Shown: positions 6,702-14,731 of the stretch, one piece after another
How the letters are laid out: the number at the start of each line of letters is the position of its first letter
How positions within the stretch are numbered: the stretch's first letter is position 1
Source of the DNA: Hyphomicrobiales bacterium
Lineage (GTDB): Bacteria; Pseudomonadota; Alphaproteobacteria; Rhizobiales; Beijerinckiaceae
DNA length: 27,529 nt
Reading direction: 5' to 3'
Assembly: GCA_947374125.1 (NCBI GenBank)
Contig: CANCAR010000010.1
Span: 1 to 27,529, forward strand
The notes under the pieces: generated by a model
Database searches by the model: none
Told to the model about the DNA's origin: nothing
Seen by the model: the letters and a program-made list of their open reading frames with translations, nothing else
Position numbers and translations under genes: made by a program

Positions 6702-7739
6702 TTACTCCCCCTCATCCGTAAACAACCCAAATTGCGGTGTCTCGCGTTTTGGCTCGGTCATTCCCAGATGCCGGAAAGCCGCTGCTGTCAGCACGCGTCC
6801 GCGCGGGGTGCGTTGTAAGAAGCCCTGCTGGATGAGATAGGGCTCGATAATATCCTCAATCGCATCGCGCGGTTCCGATAAGGCGGCGGCAATCGTATCG
6901 ATGCCGACCGGCCCGCCGCCGAAATTGACGGCCACTTGGTTCAGATAGCGCTGATCCATGATATCGAGCCCAATGGCATCCACATCGAGCATCCGTAGCG
7001 CCTTATCGGCCACCATGCGGGTGACAGCCTCGACGCCATCAACGATCGCGAAATCCCGAACCCGGCGCAGCAAGCGGCCTGCAATCCGCGGGGTGCCGCG
7101 CGCGCGTTTGGCGATTTCGTTGGCTCCGTCCTCGGTCATTGGCACGCCCAGCACGCGGGCACCGCGCCTGACGATGAGGTCCAATTCGTCAACCGTATAG
7201 AAATTGAGCCGGATTGGAATGCCAAACCGGTCGCGCAAGGGTGTCGTCAGCAATCCCGCCCGCGTGGTGGCGCCAATCAGCGTAAATTTAGCCAAATCAA
7301 TTTTGACGGAGCGTGCCGCTGGCCCCTCGCCAATGATCAAATCAAGCTGAAAATCTTCCATCGCCGGGTAGAGGATTTCTTCCACCGCCGGATTGAGCCG
7401 ATGAATCTCGTCGATGAACAACACATCGCGCTCTTCGAGATTGGTCAATTGAGCGGCAAGGTCACCCGCTTTGGCAATCACAGGGCCAGAGGTCGAGCGA
7501 AAATTGACGCCGAGTTCGCGCGCCACAATCTGCGCCAAAGTGGTTTTGCCCAAACCGGGGGGGCCGACAAACAACACATGATCAAGCGCGTCTTTGCGGG
7601 CCTTTGCGGCTTCGATGAACACTTTGAGATTGGCACGCGCGGCGGCTTGGCCGGTAAAATCGTCCAAGACCAGCGGCCTCAGCGAGGTATCGAGATCATC
7701 CTCGCGCTTGGCGGCGTTCATCAAGCCGGGACGGGTCAA
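6702..7739 (-). CDS. ruvB: RuvB, Holliday junction branch-migration helicase motor
   Basis: The product is 345 residues. Walker A is GPPGLGKT at 59-66 and Walker B is VLFIDE at 106-111. Further hallmarks are the TTRAGLLTTPLRDRFG segment (sensor 1 to arginine finger) and a C-terminal winged helix with TPRGR. RuvB hexamers use ATP to drive branch migration with RuvA. The TTG at 7739 has AAGGAG eight bases upstream and forms a TTGA overlap with the ruvA stop, so I prefer it. An ATG at 7721 would shorten the protein by six residues and has a poor ribosome binding site. In relatives ybgC usually follows; here the hicAB islet intervenes. Confidence 0.97.
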   Translation of the reverse strand: MTRPGLMNAAKREDDLDTSLRPLVLDDFTGQAAARANLKVFIEAAKARKDALDHVLFVGPPGLGKTTLAQIVARELGVNFRSTSGPVIAKAGDLAAQLTNLEERDVLFIDEIHRLNPAVEEILYPAMEDFQLDLIIGEGPAARSVKIDLAKFTLIGATTRAGLLTTPLRDRFGIPIRLNFYTVDELDLIVRRGARVLGVPMTEDGANEIAKRARGTPRIAGRLLRRVRDFAIVDGVEAVTRMVADKALRMLDVDAIGLDIMDQRYLNQVAVNFGGGPVGIDTIAAALSEPRDAIEDIIEPYLIQQGFLQRTPRGRVLTAAAFRHLGMTEPKRETPQFGLFTDEGE

Positions 7740-8350
7740 CGCGCCAACTCCTTCAAGGCAAAGCGGATCAGCGCCGAGGTTTCCGCCTCATCACCCAAAG
7801 ACTGAACCGCCGCAGAAACGGCCGCAAAGGCATGTGCCTGCGGATAGCCCAGATTACCCAGAGCCGAAACCGCATCCGCCACTGGTTTTGGTGCCGAACG
7901 CGTGGAAACGGATGTTGAAAAAGCGGCAAGGCCACTATCAATACCCGTCAAAGCCGGTGATTTATCCTTCAGTTCGGAAACAATGCGCTGGGCCAATTTC
8001 GGCCCAACACCCGGAGCCCGCGCCACCATCGCTTTATCACCTGTTCCGATGGCGGTTGCGATTTCGCCGCCCGTCATGATCGAGAGAATAGCCAGCGCCA
8101 CCTTTGCACCCACGCCTTGTACGCTTTGCAAGAGTTTGAACCATTCGCGCTCCTGCTCGGCCACAAAGCCAAACAGCCTGATGGCGTCTTCTCGCACCTG
8201 CGTTTCGATGAACAGCACCACGGCCTCACCAAGATTGAGGTTCTGCAACGTGCGAGAGGAGGCTTGCACGACATAGCCCACGCCATGCACGTCAATAATG
8301 GCGTGATCTTCGCCCATCCCATCGACGATGCCTTTGAGTTTACCGATCAT
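7736..8350 (-). CDS. ruvA: RuvA, Holliday junction-binding subunit
   Basis: The product is 204 residues, the normal size. It has an N-terminal OB-fold domain (MIGKLKGIVDGMGEDHAIIDVHGVGYVV), a tandem helix-hairpin-helix domain (LQSVQGVGAKVALAILS and APGVGPKLAQRIVSELKDK, about 70-135), a flexible linker, and a C-terminal RuvB-binding three-helix domain (about 155-204). It binds four-way junctions and loads RuvB. Its ATG overlaps the stop of the upstream PaiB-like gene (ATGA), and its stop overlaps the ruvB start, so the three genes look translationally coupled. Confidence 0.97.
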   Translation of the reverse strand: MIGKLKGIVDGMGEDHAIIDVHGVGYVVQASSRTLQNLNLGEAVVLFIETQVREDAIRLFGFVAEQEREWFKLLQSVQGVGAKVALAILSIMTGGEIATAIGTGDKAMVARAPGVGPKLAQRIVSELKDKSPALTGIDSGLAAFSTSVSTRSAPKPVADAVSALGNLGYPQAHAFAAVSAAVQSLGDEAETSALIRFALKELAR

Positions 8351-9003
8351 GCTGGTGCCTTTGAGGTATTGCCCAATTTTTCGCCCACAAGGCCCGCCAT
8401 GTGATGCGCTTCTTCATCCGGCAGGGCTTCGAGCCCGGCAACAACGCCCGCGCGATCCGCCTCGGAACGGTTTTGGCTCACTTTCCATTTGCCGATGATG
8501 GAGGTAATCGCAATCTCTATCCCGACAATGCCGCGAACCTGCCCGTCAATATAGGGCGCTGGCGCGTCATCGACCGCCCAAGGCTTTGGATAACCGCCTT
8601 CCATCATGTCGGTGAGGTCCCTAATTTGACGGCCAAGCCATTGCGCGTCATCCATCACGCGCGGAATACCGTGCACCTGCACCATCGTGTAGTTCCAGGT
8701 CGGCACGACCTTGCCCGTCTCGCGTTTGGTTTCATACCAACCGGGATGGACATAATGCTGCGCACCCTGGAACACGACAAGCGCACCGGATAGGCCGTCG
8801 ATCTCTTTCCACTGCGCATTCGCCCGCGCCACATGGCAACGCAGCACGCCCTGCTCGCCGGCTTCCGGATCAATCAGGAAAGGGATGGGATTGGCAATAA
8901 GCCCGGAAGAACCATTCGTCACTAACAGGCCAAGCGGAAAGGCGCGAATGAGTGCATGCTGGTTGGCGGGACTGTCTTCATGAAAATGTGGGGGCTGATA
9001 CAT
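8347..9003 (-). CDS. PaiB-like FMN-binding negative transcriptional regulator family protein
   Basis: The product is 218 residues. The N-terminal MYQPPHF start, the region QHYVHPGWYETKRETGKVVPTWNY (in two parts, about 92-115), the following VHG, and the late GKWKVSQNRS..DR.GV segment (about 172-188) are the hallmarks of the PaiB/FMN-binding split-barrel family. Bacillus PaiB was described as a negative regulator of sporulation and protease genes. In proteobacteria the role is unclear, and a heme- or flavin-binding role is possible. GAGG lies six bases before the ATG. The gene is placed between ruvC and ruvA, which are usually adjacent, and it overlaps ruvA by 4 bp, so it is probably co-expressed with ruvAB. 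Confidence 0.92.
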   Translation of the reverse strand: MYQPPHFHEDSPANQHALIRAFPLGLLVTNGSSGLIANPIPFLIDPEAGEQGVLRCHVARANAQWKEIDGLSGALVVFQGAQHYVHPGWYETKRETGKVVPTWNYTMVQVHGIPRVMDDAQWLGRQIRDLTDMMEGGYPKPWAVDDAPAPYIDGQVRGIVGIEIAITSIIGKWKVSQNRSEADRAGVVAGLEALPDEEAHHMAGLVGEKLGNTSKAPA

Positions 9004-9066
9004 AGAATGCCTCGGAACGATGAGAACGAAACCGGAATATAGCCGGATTCGTTGGCAGTAAAAGGT

Positions 9067-9567
9067 TTAAAGCTTGGCTATCCGCGCCTTTAAGCCACGA
9101 TGTTGCGCATGGGTCAGCGCGATCGCCAGAGCGTCCGCCGCATCGGGTGTTTTCGCATCTGATTTGGGGAGTAGAACCTTCACCATGAGATGAATCTGGC
9201 CCTTTTCCGCGTGGCCCGAGCCAACAATCGTCTTTTTGACGAGATTAGGTGCATATTCGCCGACCGTTAGACCGTTCAACGCCGGAACCAGCATGGCAAT
9301 GCCGCGCGCTTGGCCCAATTTCAGTGTGGCGCGGGCGTCTTTGTTGACAAAGGTTTCTTCAACAGCGGCTTCATCGGGTGAAAACGAAGCGACGATCCCT
9401 TGCAATCCATCATGCAATTGGCGCAGACGTTCGGCGAGTTCGGCTTTCTCGTCCGATTTAATGGTGCCGCACGCGATAAAATGCAGGTTTGAGCCCTCCT
9501 GCTCAATCACACCCCACCCGGTATTTCTGAGGCCGGGATCAATACCGAGGATGCGGATGGGGGGCAT
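9067..9567 (-). CDS. ruvC: RuvC, Holliday junction resolvase
   Basis: From the ATG at 9567 the product is 166 residues, the usual size. The catalytic acidic residues are visible: Asp10 in LGIDPGLRNTGWG, Glu70 in AAVEETFVNKD, and Asp142/Asp145 in TPDAADALAIAL. RuvC is a dimeric RNase H-fold nuclease that cuts junctions after RuvAB branch migration. I chose 9567 over an extension to 9597 because GAGGGGATAAAA precedes this ATG and the catalytic strand then begins at the normal distance. A palindromic repeat fills the space to yebC. Confidence 0.97.
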   Translation of the reverse strand: MPPIRILGIDPGLRNTGWGVIEQEGSNLHFIACGTIKSDEKAELAERLRQLHDGLQGIVASFSPDEAAVEETFVNKDARATLKLGQARGIAMLVPALNGLTVGEYAPNLVKKTIVGSGHAEKGQIHLMVKVLLPKSDAKTPDAADALAIALTHAQHRGLKARIAKL

Positions 9568-9575
9568 TTTTATCC

Positions 9576-9660
9576 CCTCATCCTGAGCCGGGCCCAAGGC
9601 CCGTGTCGAAGGACGTGGTTCGACACGGAAACACGCTGTGCTTCCGGCTCACCATGAGGA
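9576..9660. repeat. Palindromic intergenic repeat (REP/BIME-like element)
   Basis: The outer arms CCTCATCCTGAGCCGG (9576-9591) and CCGGCTCACCATGAGGA (9644-9660) are near-perfect reverse complements. Inside is a perfect 10-bp stem, CCGTGTCGAA (9601-9610) with TTCGACACGG (9619-9628), preceded by a small GGGCC-CAA-GGCCC hairpin (9590-9602). This nested layout resembles the extragenic palindromic elements with GTCGAAGGACG cores that are dispersed in many alphaproteobacterial genomes. Only one copy is in this window. Folded RNA or DNA here could act as a transcription or mRNA-stability boundary between yebC and ruvC. Confidence 0.75.
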
Positions 9661-9684
9661 TGGGAAAGCCCAAAACCAGCAACA

Positions 9685-10431
9685 TCACCCGCCCAATTTC
9701 GCCATCAGCGCATCCGAAAACTCGACATTCGAATAGACGTTTTGCACATCGTCGCTGTCGTTCAGATTATCGAGCAGCTTCATGATCTTCTCGCCCGCTT
9801 CATCATCCACCATGATCGTGTTTTGTGGACGCCAGATCATGCCGGTTTTGCGGGGCTCCCCAAATTTCTCTTCCAACGCTTTTGCAACGTCGCGGAGGGA
9901 CTCAAGCGTAGTGGTGACCTCGTGACCGTCTTCGCTGGTCGAGACGTCATCCGCACCTGCCTCAATGGCGGCTTCCATCATTTGGTCTTCGGAGGCGACT
10001 TTGGCTTCAAATTCGATGACACCAACGCGATCGAACATGAAGGAAACAGCTCCCGTTTCGGCCAAAGCGCCGCCGGATTTCGAGAAATAGGAACGCACTT
10101 CTGGAGCGGTACGGTTACGGTTGTCGGTCAGCGCCTCCACGATAACGGCCACGCCGCCGGGTGCGTAGCCCTCGTAACGGATTTCTTCGTAGTTCTCGGC
10201 ATCGCCACCGAGTGCCTTTTTAAGAGCGCGTTCGATATTATCTTTCGGCATGTTTTCGGCGCGCGCGGCTTGAATAGCGGCGCGCAAGCGGGGATTCATG
10301 TTTGGATCGGGCAGGCCGAGCTTGGCGGAAACGGTGATTTCGCGAGCAAATTTCGAGAACATCTTTGAGCGGACCGCGTCCTGTTTGCCCTTGCGATGCA
10401 TGATGTTCTTGAATTGTGAATGGCCGGCCAT
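9685..10431 (-). CDS. yebC: YebC/PmpR-family DNA-binding or translation-associated protein
   Basis: The product is 248 residues, the normal YebC length. The opening MAGHSQFKNIMHRKGKQDA and the later ERALKKALG and EEIRYEGYAPGGVAVIVEAL stretches are signatures of the family. YebC proteins were described as transcriptional regulators (PmpR in Pseudomonas, possibly ruvC-linked). Related TACO1/YebC proteins have been connected with translation of difficult peptide sequences, so the role is not settled. AGGAAAAACG precedes the ATG. Synteny yebC-ruvC is widespread in proteobacteria. It lies 78 bp downstream of the YmdB-type gene. Confidence 0.96.
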   Translation of the reverse strand: MAGHSQFKNIMHRKGKQDAVRSKMFSKFAREITVSAKLGLPDPNMNPRLRAAIQAARAENMPKDNIERALKKALGGDAENYEEIRYEGYAPGGVAVIVEALTDNRNRTAPEVRSYFSKSGGALAETGAVSFMFDRVGVIEFEAKVASEDQMMEAAIEAGADDVSTSEDGHEVTTTLESLRDVAKALEEKFGEPRKTGMIWRPQNTIMVDDEAGEKIMKLLDNLNDSDDVQNVYSNVEFSDALMAKLGG

Positions 10432-10509
10432 CGTTTTTCCTACCCGCTTGTTGTCGAAGTGCCGCGCTTATAGTGCGTGGGGCTTGTAAAATAAAGACAC
10501 CCTAAACCA

Positions 10510-11334
10510 TCACACTTCCCAGAATTCAGGAACCGAATGAGAAAGGCGTGGCCCTATCCGGATAGCCGCTATTTTAACGGAAAGGCCAGTTCGGTCATCC
10601 GTCTCAATCGCCACCCCGGAAAGCGTGCCCTGCCCAAGGGCGGCATCCAACCGCGAACCAGGCGTTTTTTCAACAAAACGCCTGATCGGCTCGTCCTTTG
10701 TCATGCCGAGGATGGAATCGTAATCCCCACACATGCCAGCATCCGTCATATAAGCGGTTCCGCCGTCGAAAATCTGGTGATCGGCGGTCGGCACATGCGT
10801 GTGGGTGCCCACGACGAGGCTGGCGCGGCCATCGAGATAGTGCCCCATGGCCTGTTTTTCGCTCGAGGCTTCGCCATGAAAATCGACGATCACCGCATCG
10901 GCGACGCGGCCAAGCGGAGCCTCTAATAGCGCACGATCAACCGCAGAAAACGGATCGTCTAACGGGTCCATATAGAGTCGCGCCATAGCGTTAACGACGA
11001 AAACGCGCGCACCTGAGGCGGTTTCGACCAAAGTCGCACCGCGTCCGGGTGTTGTTGCGGGATAATTGATGGGTCGCAACAGACGCGGTTGGCGCTCGAT
11101 AAACACCAAAGCCTCGCGTTGATCGAAGGAGTGATTGCCAAGCGTGATGGCGTCGGCACCTGCAGCGAGAAGTTCGTCGCAAATCGCTTCCGTAATTCCG
11201 AAACCGCCTGCGGCATTCTCGCCATTGATGACGACGCAATCCAGCGCCCAGCGGCGACGAAGCTCGGGCAAGCGCTCGGTTACAGCCACACGACCGGGCC
11301 GCCCCACAACATCACCCAGAAAAAGTAGCCGCAT
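10510..11334 (-). CDS. YmdB-type metallophosphoesterase (TIGR00282 family)
   Basis: The product is 274 residues. The opening MRLLFLGDVVGRPGR, then VINGENAAGGFGITE (about 36-50), ITLGNHSFDQ (about 63-72), FHGEASSEKQA (about 151-161) and VGTHTHVPTADH (about 174-185), gives the metal ligands of the family. Bacillus YmdB is a cyclic-nucleotide phosphodiesterase affecting biofilm formation. In alphaproteobacteria the gene is commonly next to yebC and its substrate is unproven. It is divergent from the oxidase subunit IV gene, and their promoters should lie in 11335-11501. A perfect 12-bp palindrome CGCAAGCTTGCG (11442-11453) sits there. Confidence 0.93.
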   Translation of the reverse strand: MRLLFLGDVVGRPGRVAVTERLPELRRRWALDCVVINGENAAGGFGITEAICDELLAAGADAITLGNHSFDQREALVFIERQPRLLRPINYPATTPGRGATLVETASGARVFVVNAMARLYMDPLDDPFSAVDRALLEAPLGRVADAVIVDFHGEASSEKQAMGHYLDGRASLVVGTHTHVPTADHQIFDGGTAYMTDAGMCGDYDSILGMTKDEPIRRFVEKTPGSRLDAALGQGTLSGVAIETDDRTGLSVKIAAIRIGPRLSHSVPEFWEV

Positions 11335-11501
11335 TCGTCACATCCTGCATTTGTCGTTAGGCTTCCCTCGCATGGACGGATCATAAAGTCATTCAAAAAG
11401 CCAAAATGTCGAACATTGACCTCCCCTCGCATTGATTGGAGCGCAAGCTTGCGGTACAGCAAGGTCATGTTCTGATTTCCAACCAGTCGAGGTTTTCTTC
11501 A

Positions 11502-11645
11502 ATGGCCAATCACGATCACGCTGCCGGTTCCGCAATGGACTACCCTGAGCACGAGCGCACCTATGGGATGTTTCTGGGCCTTGTTAAATGGGGTTCGATT
11601 TTTGTGACAGCTCTCTTAGTGGTGATGGCGATCACCCTGATTTGA
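11502..11645 (+). CDS. aa3-type cytochrome c oxidase subunit IV
   Basis: The product is 47 residues from the ATG at 11502. A hydrophilic N-terminus MANHDHAAGSAMDYPEHERT leads into one membrane helix (about 25-46, VKWGSIFVTALLVVMAITLI). This is the bacterial aa3 oxidase subunit IV family, a one-helix accessory subunit of alphaproteobacterial oxidases. It often sits immediately before pntAA, as here. A longer frame from 11436 would add 22 residues with no family resemblance; GAGG lies nine bases before my start. Catalytic oxidase subunits are not in this window. Confidence 0.88.
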   Translation: MANHDHAAGSAMDYPEHERTYGMFLGLVKWGSIFVTALLVVMAITLI

Positions 11646-11654
11646 TCCGACAAG

Positions 11655-11677
11655 GCATCCGGAAGGCCTCCGGATGC
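11655..11677 (+). other. Perfect 9-bp stem-loop between oxidase subunit IV and pntAA
   Basis: GCATCCGGA and TCCGGATGC form a perfect 9-bp stem with a 5-base AGGCC loop. No T-tract follows on either strand, so it does not look like a standard intrinsic terminator. It could be an mRNA processing or stability element, or a leaky terminator that lowers pntAA expression relative to the upstream gene. Confidence 0.6.
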
Positions 11678-11714
11678 GTAAGCGTGACCAGCGATTCGTT
11701 CCTTGGGGGAAAAA

Positions 11715-12854
11715 ATGCATATTGCCGTGATCGCCGAAACGGGCGCTCTTGAGACTAGGGTCGCAGCAACTCCCGAGACGGTTAAAAAGCTGATCGCCCT
11801 TGGCGCGTCAGTTACCATCGAAACGGGGGCTGGAACCGCGTCCGGCATTCCAGACGCTGATTTTGAAGCGGTGGGAGCGAAAATCGCGAAAAACGCGAAA
11901 GAAACACTCAAAAGTGCTTCAGTCGTTTTAAAGGTTCGTCGCCCATCGGCTGCCGAAATCAAGTTGACGCCGAAGGGGGCGCTGGTCCTCGCCATCATGG
12001 ATCCGTATGACAATGCCGAGGCGCTGGCGACCATGGCGGAGGCGGGTCTTGTTGGTTTCTCGATGGAACTCATGCCGCGCATTACCCGGGCGCAGGTGAT
12101 GGACGTGTTATCGAGCCAAGCCAATCTGGCAGGCTACCGCGCGGTGATTGATGCCTCCTCCGACTATGGTCGCGGCATGCCGATGATGATGACGGCGGCG
12201 GGTACCGTGCCTGCGGCTAAGGTCTTTATCATGGGTGCAGGCGTTGCGGGGTTACAAGCCATAGCGACCGCTCGTCGGCTTGGAGCCGTTGTGACCGCAA
12301 CGGATGTTCGTCCTGCCGCCAAAGAACAGGTCGCCTCCTTGGGTGCCAAATTTGTGGCCGTTGAGGATGATGAATTCAAGCAGGCGGAGACGGCTGCGGG
12401 TTACGCCAAGCCGATGTCGGCGGAATATCAGGCGAAACAGGCAGCCCTTGTAGCGGCTCATATTGCCAAGCAGGATATCGTGATCACAACCGCGCTTATT
12501 CCGGGGCGGCCAGCGCCAAAGCTGGTCTCGGAAGAGATGGTCAAGTCAATGCGTCCAGGTTCGGTTATTGTCGACCTTGCGGTTGAGCGCGGCGGCAATG
12601 TGGCGCTTTCCAAGGCGGGCGAGACGGTTGTCACTGACAATGGCGTTAAAATTCTTGGACCGCTCAATTTGCCGGGCCGGATCGCTGCCAGCGCCTCTGC
12701 TCTTTATGCGAAAAACCTTTTCTCCTTCTTGGAGACGATGATTGACAAGACCACCAAGGAGCTTGCCGTCAATTGGGACGACGAACTCGTAAAAGCGACC
12801 AATCTAACGCGCGACGGCGCGATCACCCATCCGGGCTTCCAGCCCAAGGCTTAA
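11715..12854 (+). CDS. pntAA: NAD(P) transhydrogenase subunit alpha part 1 (PntAA, domain I)
   Basis: The product is 379 residues. MHIAVIAETGALETRVAATP opens the alanine dehydrogenase/PNT N-terminal domain. The Rossmann motif for NAD(H) is MGAGVAGLQAIATARRLG at about 174-191, followed by TDVRP. SVIVDLAVERGGN (about 276-288) is also typical. This is soluble domain I, which binds NAD(H) on the cytoplasmic side. I start at ATG 11715 after GGGGGA rather than at TTG 11703. The lack of membrane helices shows the alpha chain is split, as in Rhodospirillum, with the next gene supplying the helices. pntAB begins 18 bp downstream. Confidence 0.96.
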   Translation: MHIAVIAETGALETRVAATPETVKKLIALGASVTIETGAGTASGIPDADFEAVGAKIAKNAKETLKSASVVLKVRRPSAAEIKLTPKGALVLAIMDPYDNAEALATMAEAGLVGFSMELMPRITRAQVMDVLSSQANLAGYRAVIDASSDYGRGMPMMMTAAGTVPAAKVFIMGAGVAGLQAIATARRLGAVVTATDVRPAAKEQVASLGAKFVAVEDDEFKQAETAAGYAKPMSAEYQAKQAALVAAHIAKQDIVITTALIPGRPAPKLVSEEMVKSMRPGSVIVDLAVERGGNVALSKAGETVVTDNGVKILGPLNLPGRIAASASALYAKNLFSFLETMIDKTTKELAVNWDDELVKATNLTRDGAITHPGFQPKA

Positions 12855-12872
12855 AAAAGAGGGACGCTTTCC

Positions 12873-13322
12873 ATGGCAAGCGATACCGCCCAGTTGTTTT
12901 TTGATAAGGCCGTTGCGGCCGCCAAAGCGGCGCGCGAAATGGCTGATGCCGCCCAAGCCTTCGCCGAACAGGCGGGCTCCCTCGCGGGAGCCGCGGCGCA
13001 TGGTGCGAGCGGTGGGGCGGTTGATCCCTTCGTTTTCGAGTTCGCGCTGTTTATTCTGGCGGTATTTGTCGGATATTTTGTCGTGTGGGCTGTTACGCCT
13101 GCGTTGCATACGCCGTTAATGTCGGTGACGAATGCCATCTCGTCCGTGATTGTGGTGGGTGCGTTGCTCGCGGTGGGCGTGGATGCCTCAACGGCGGGCG
13201 ATAATGGCTCGATTCTCGCCCGGCTGTTTGGTTTTGGCGCGCTGATCTTGGCGAGCGTGAATATTTTTGGCGGTTTCCTCGTCACCCAGCGCATGCTGGC
13301 GATGTACAAGAAGAAGGGCTGA
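12873..13322 (+). CDS. pntAB: NAD(P) transhydrogenase subunit alpha part 2 (PntAB, membrane domain IIa)
   Basis: The product is 149 residues. An Ala-rich helical N-terminus (1-50) is followed by about four membrane segments: FVFEFALFILAVFVGYFVVW, the VTNAISSVIVVGALLAVGV region, and FGFGALILASVNIFGGFLVT, with an internal conserved TPLMSVTNAISS motif. It supplies half of the proton channel. AGAGGGA lies upstream of the ATG. The stop is 4 bp from the pntB ATG, so the subunits are made together. The N-terminal extension is somewhat longer than in many PntAB proteins. Confidence 0.95.
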   Translation: MASDTAQLFFDKAVAAAKAAREMADAAQAFAEQAGSLAGAAAHGASGGAVDPFVFEFALFILAVFVGYFVVWAVTPALHTPLMSVTNAISSVIVVGALLAVGVDASTAGDNGSILARLFGFGALILASVNIFGGFLVTQRMLAMYKKKG

Positions 13323-13326
13323 TCCG

Positions 13327-14730
13327 ATGTCCGGCAATTTCGCGGCCCTGCTTTATCTCGTCTCCGGCGTTCTTTTCATCCTCGCTCTGCGCGGGCTTTC
13401 CTCCCCCGCCACCTCGCGGCAGGGCAATACGCTCGGTATGTTCGGCATGGCGATTGCCATGGTGACGACGCTGTTCGTTGCCCCGCCAGCTGGCGTGATT
13501 GGCTGGCTGCTGCTTCTCGCAGGCTTGGGCATTGGTGGCGGCTTTGGGGCCATTCTCGCCCGCCGCATCGCCATGACCTCGATGCCGCAATTGGTAGCTT
13601 TCTTCCATTCGCTCGTCGGACTTGCCGCGGTTTTTGTGGCCGCAGGTGCCCTTTATGCGCCGGAAGCTTTTCATATCCTCTCCAACGGCGCGATTAAAAC
13701 CGCCAGCATCATTGAAATGTCGCTGGGTGTGGCGATAGGTGCGGTGACCTTTACAGGTTCGATCATCGCCTTCTTGAAGCTCAACGGCAATATGAGCGGT
13801 AAGCCGATCATGCTGCCGCAGCGCCATGTGATCAATATCGCGCTGGCGGCGGCCCTTGTAGTGCTGCTGGTGCTGTTTGTCGCAACCCAAAACACCCTCT
13901 TCTTCTGGCTGATTACGCTGGTGGCTCTGGTGCTCGGCGTGTTGATTATCGTGCCCATCGGCGGCGCGGATATGCCGGTGGTTGTCTCCATGCTGAATTC
14001 CTATTCAGGTTGGGCGGCAGCAGGCATCGGCTTCACGCTGTCCAATATGGCGCTGATCATCACGGGCGCCCTGGTGGGCTCCTCGGGCGCGATCCTTTCT
14101 TATATTATGTGCAAGGGCATGAATCGCTCCTTCATCTCCGTCATCCTAGGCGGCTTTGGCGGTGAGACGACGGGTGCGGGCGGAGGTGTGGTCGAAACCC
14201 GCCCCGTCAAACAAGGCTCGGCAGAAGATGCGGCCTTCATGATGAAGAACGCGTCCAGCGTGATCATCGTGCCGGGCTATGGCATGGCGGTCGCCCAAGC
14301 CCAGCACGCGCTCCGCGAAATGGCGGATTTGCTGAAAAAGGAAGGCGTTGAGGTCAAATACGCCATTCACCCCGTCGCCGGCCGCATGCCGGGCCACATG
14401 AACGTGCTCTTGGCCGAAGCCAATGTGCCTTATGACGAGGTGTTTGAGCTCGAAGATATCAATTCGGAATTCGCACAGGCCGATGTGGCATTCGTGATCG
14501 GCGCGAATGATGTGACCAATCCAGCGGCCAAGACGGACCCTAAATCACCCATCTTTGGTATGCCGATTCTGGATGTGGAGCGGGCGAAGACCGTGCTCTT
14601 CATCAAGCGCGGCATGGGTTCGGGCTATGCGGGCGTTGAGAACGAATTGTTCTTCAAGGACAACACGCTGATGTTGTTTGCAGACGCTAAAAAGATGGTG
14701 GAATCGATCAATAAGGCGCTGGGTCATTGA
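13327..14730 (+). CDS. pntB: NAD(P) transhydrogenase subunit beta (PntB, domains IIb and III)
   Basis: The product is 467 residues, the standard size. The N-terminal two thirds contain about nine membrane helices (MSGNFAALLYLVSGVLFIL onwards). The C-terminal soluble domain III (about 300-467) binds NADP(H), with GYGMAVAQAQHALREM (about 317-332), AGRMPGHMNVLLAEANVPY and GANDVTNPAA as hallmarks. The complex uses proton entry to drive hydride transfer from NADH to NADP+. I chose ATG 13327, 4 bp after the pntAB stop. Only one base separates its stop from the next gene's ATG. Confidence 0.97.
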   Translation: MSGNFAALLYLVSGVLFILALRGLSSPATSRQGNTLGMFGMAIAMVTTLFVAPPAGVIGWLLLLAGLGIGGGFGAILARRIAMTSMPQLVAFFHSLVGLAAVFVAAGALYAPEAFHILSNGAIKTASIIEMSLGVAIGAVTFTGSIIAFLKLNGNMSGKPIMLPQRHVINIALAAALVVLLVLFVATQNTLFFWLITLVALVLGVLIIVPIGGADMPVVVSMLNSYSGWAAAGIGFTLSNMALIITGALVGSSGAILSYIMCKGMNRSFISVILGGFGGETTGAGGGVVETRPVKQGSAEDAAFMMKNASSVIIVPGYGMAVAQAQHALREMADLLKKEGVEVKYAIHPVAGRMPGHMNVLLAEANVPYDEVFELEDINSEFAQADVAFVIGANDVTNPAAKTDPKSPIFGMPILDVERAKTVLFIKRGMGSGYAGVENELFFKDNTLMLFADAKKMVESINKALGH

Positions 14731-14731
14731 T

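Noticed and set aside
11416..11421. TTGACC as a -35 element for the oxidase subunit IV gene
   Set aside because: No acceptable -10 lies 16-18 bp downstream.
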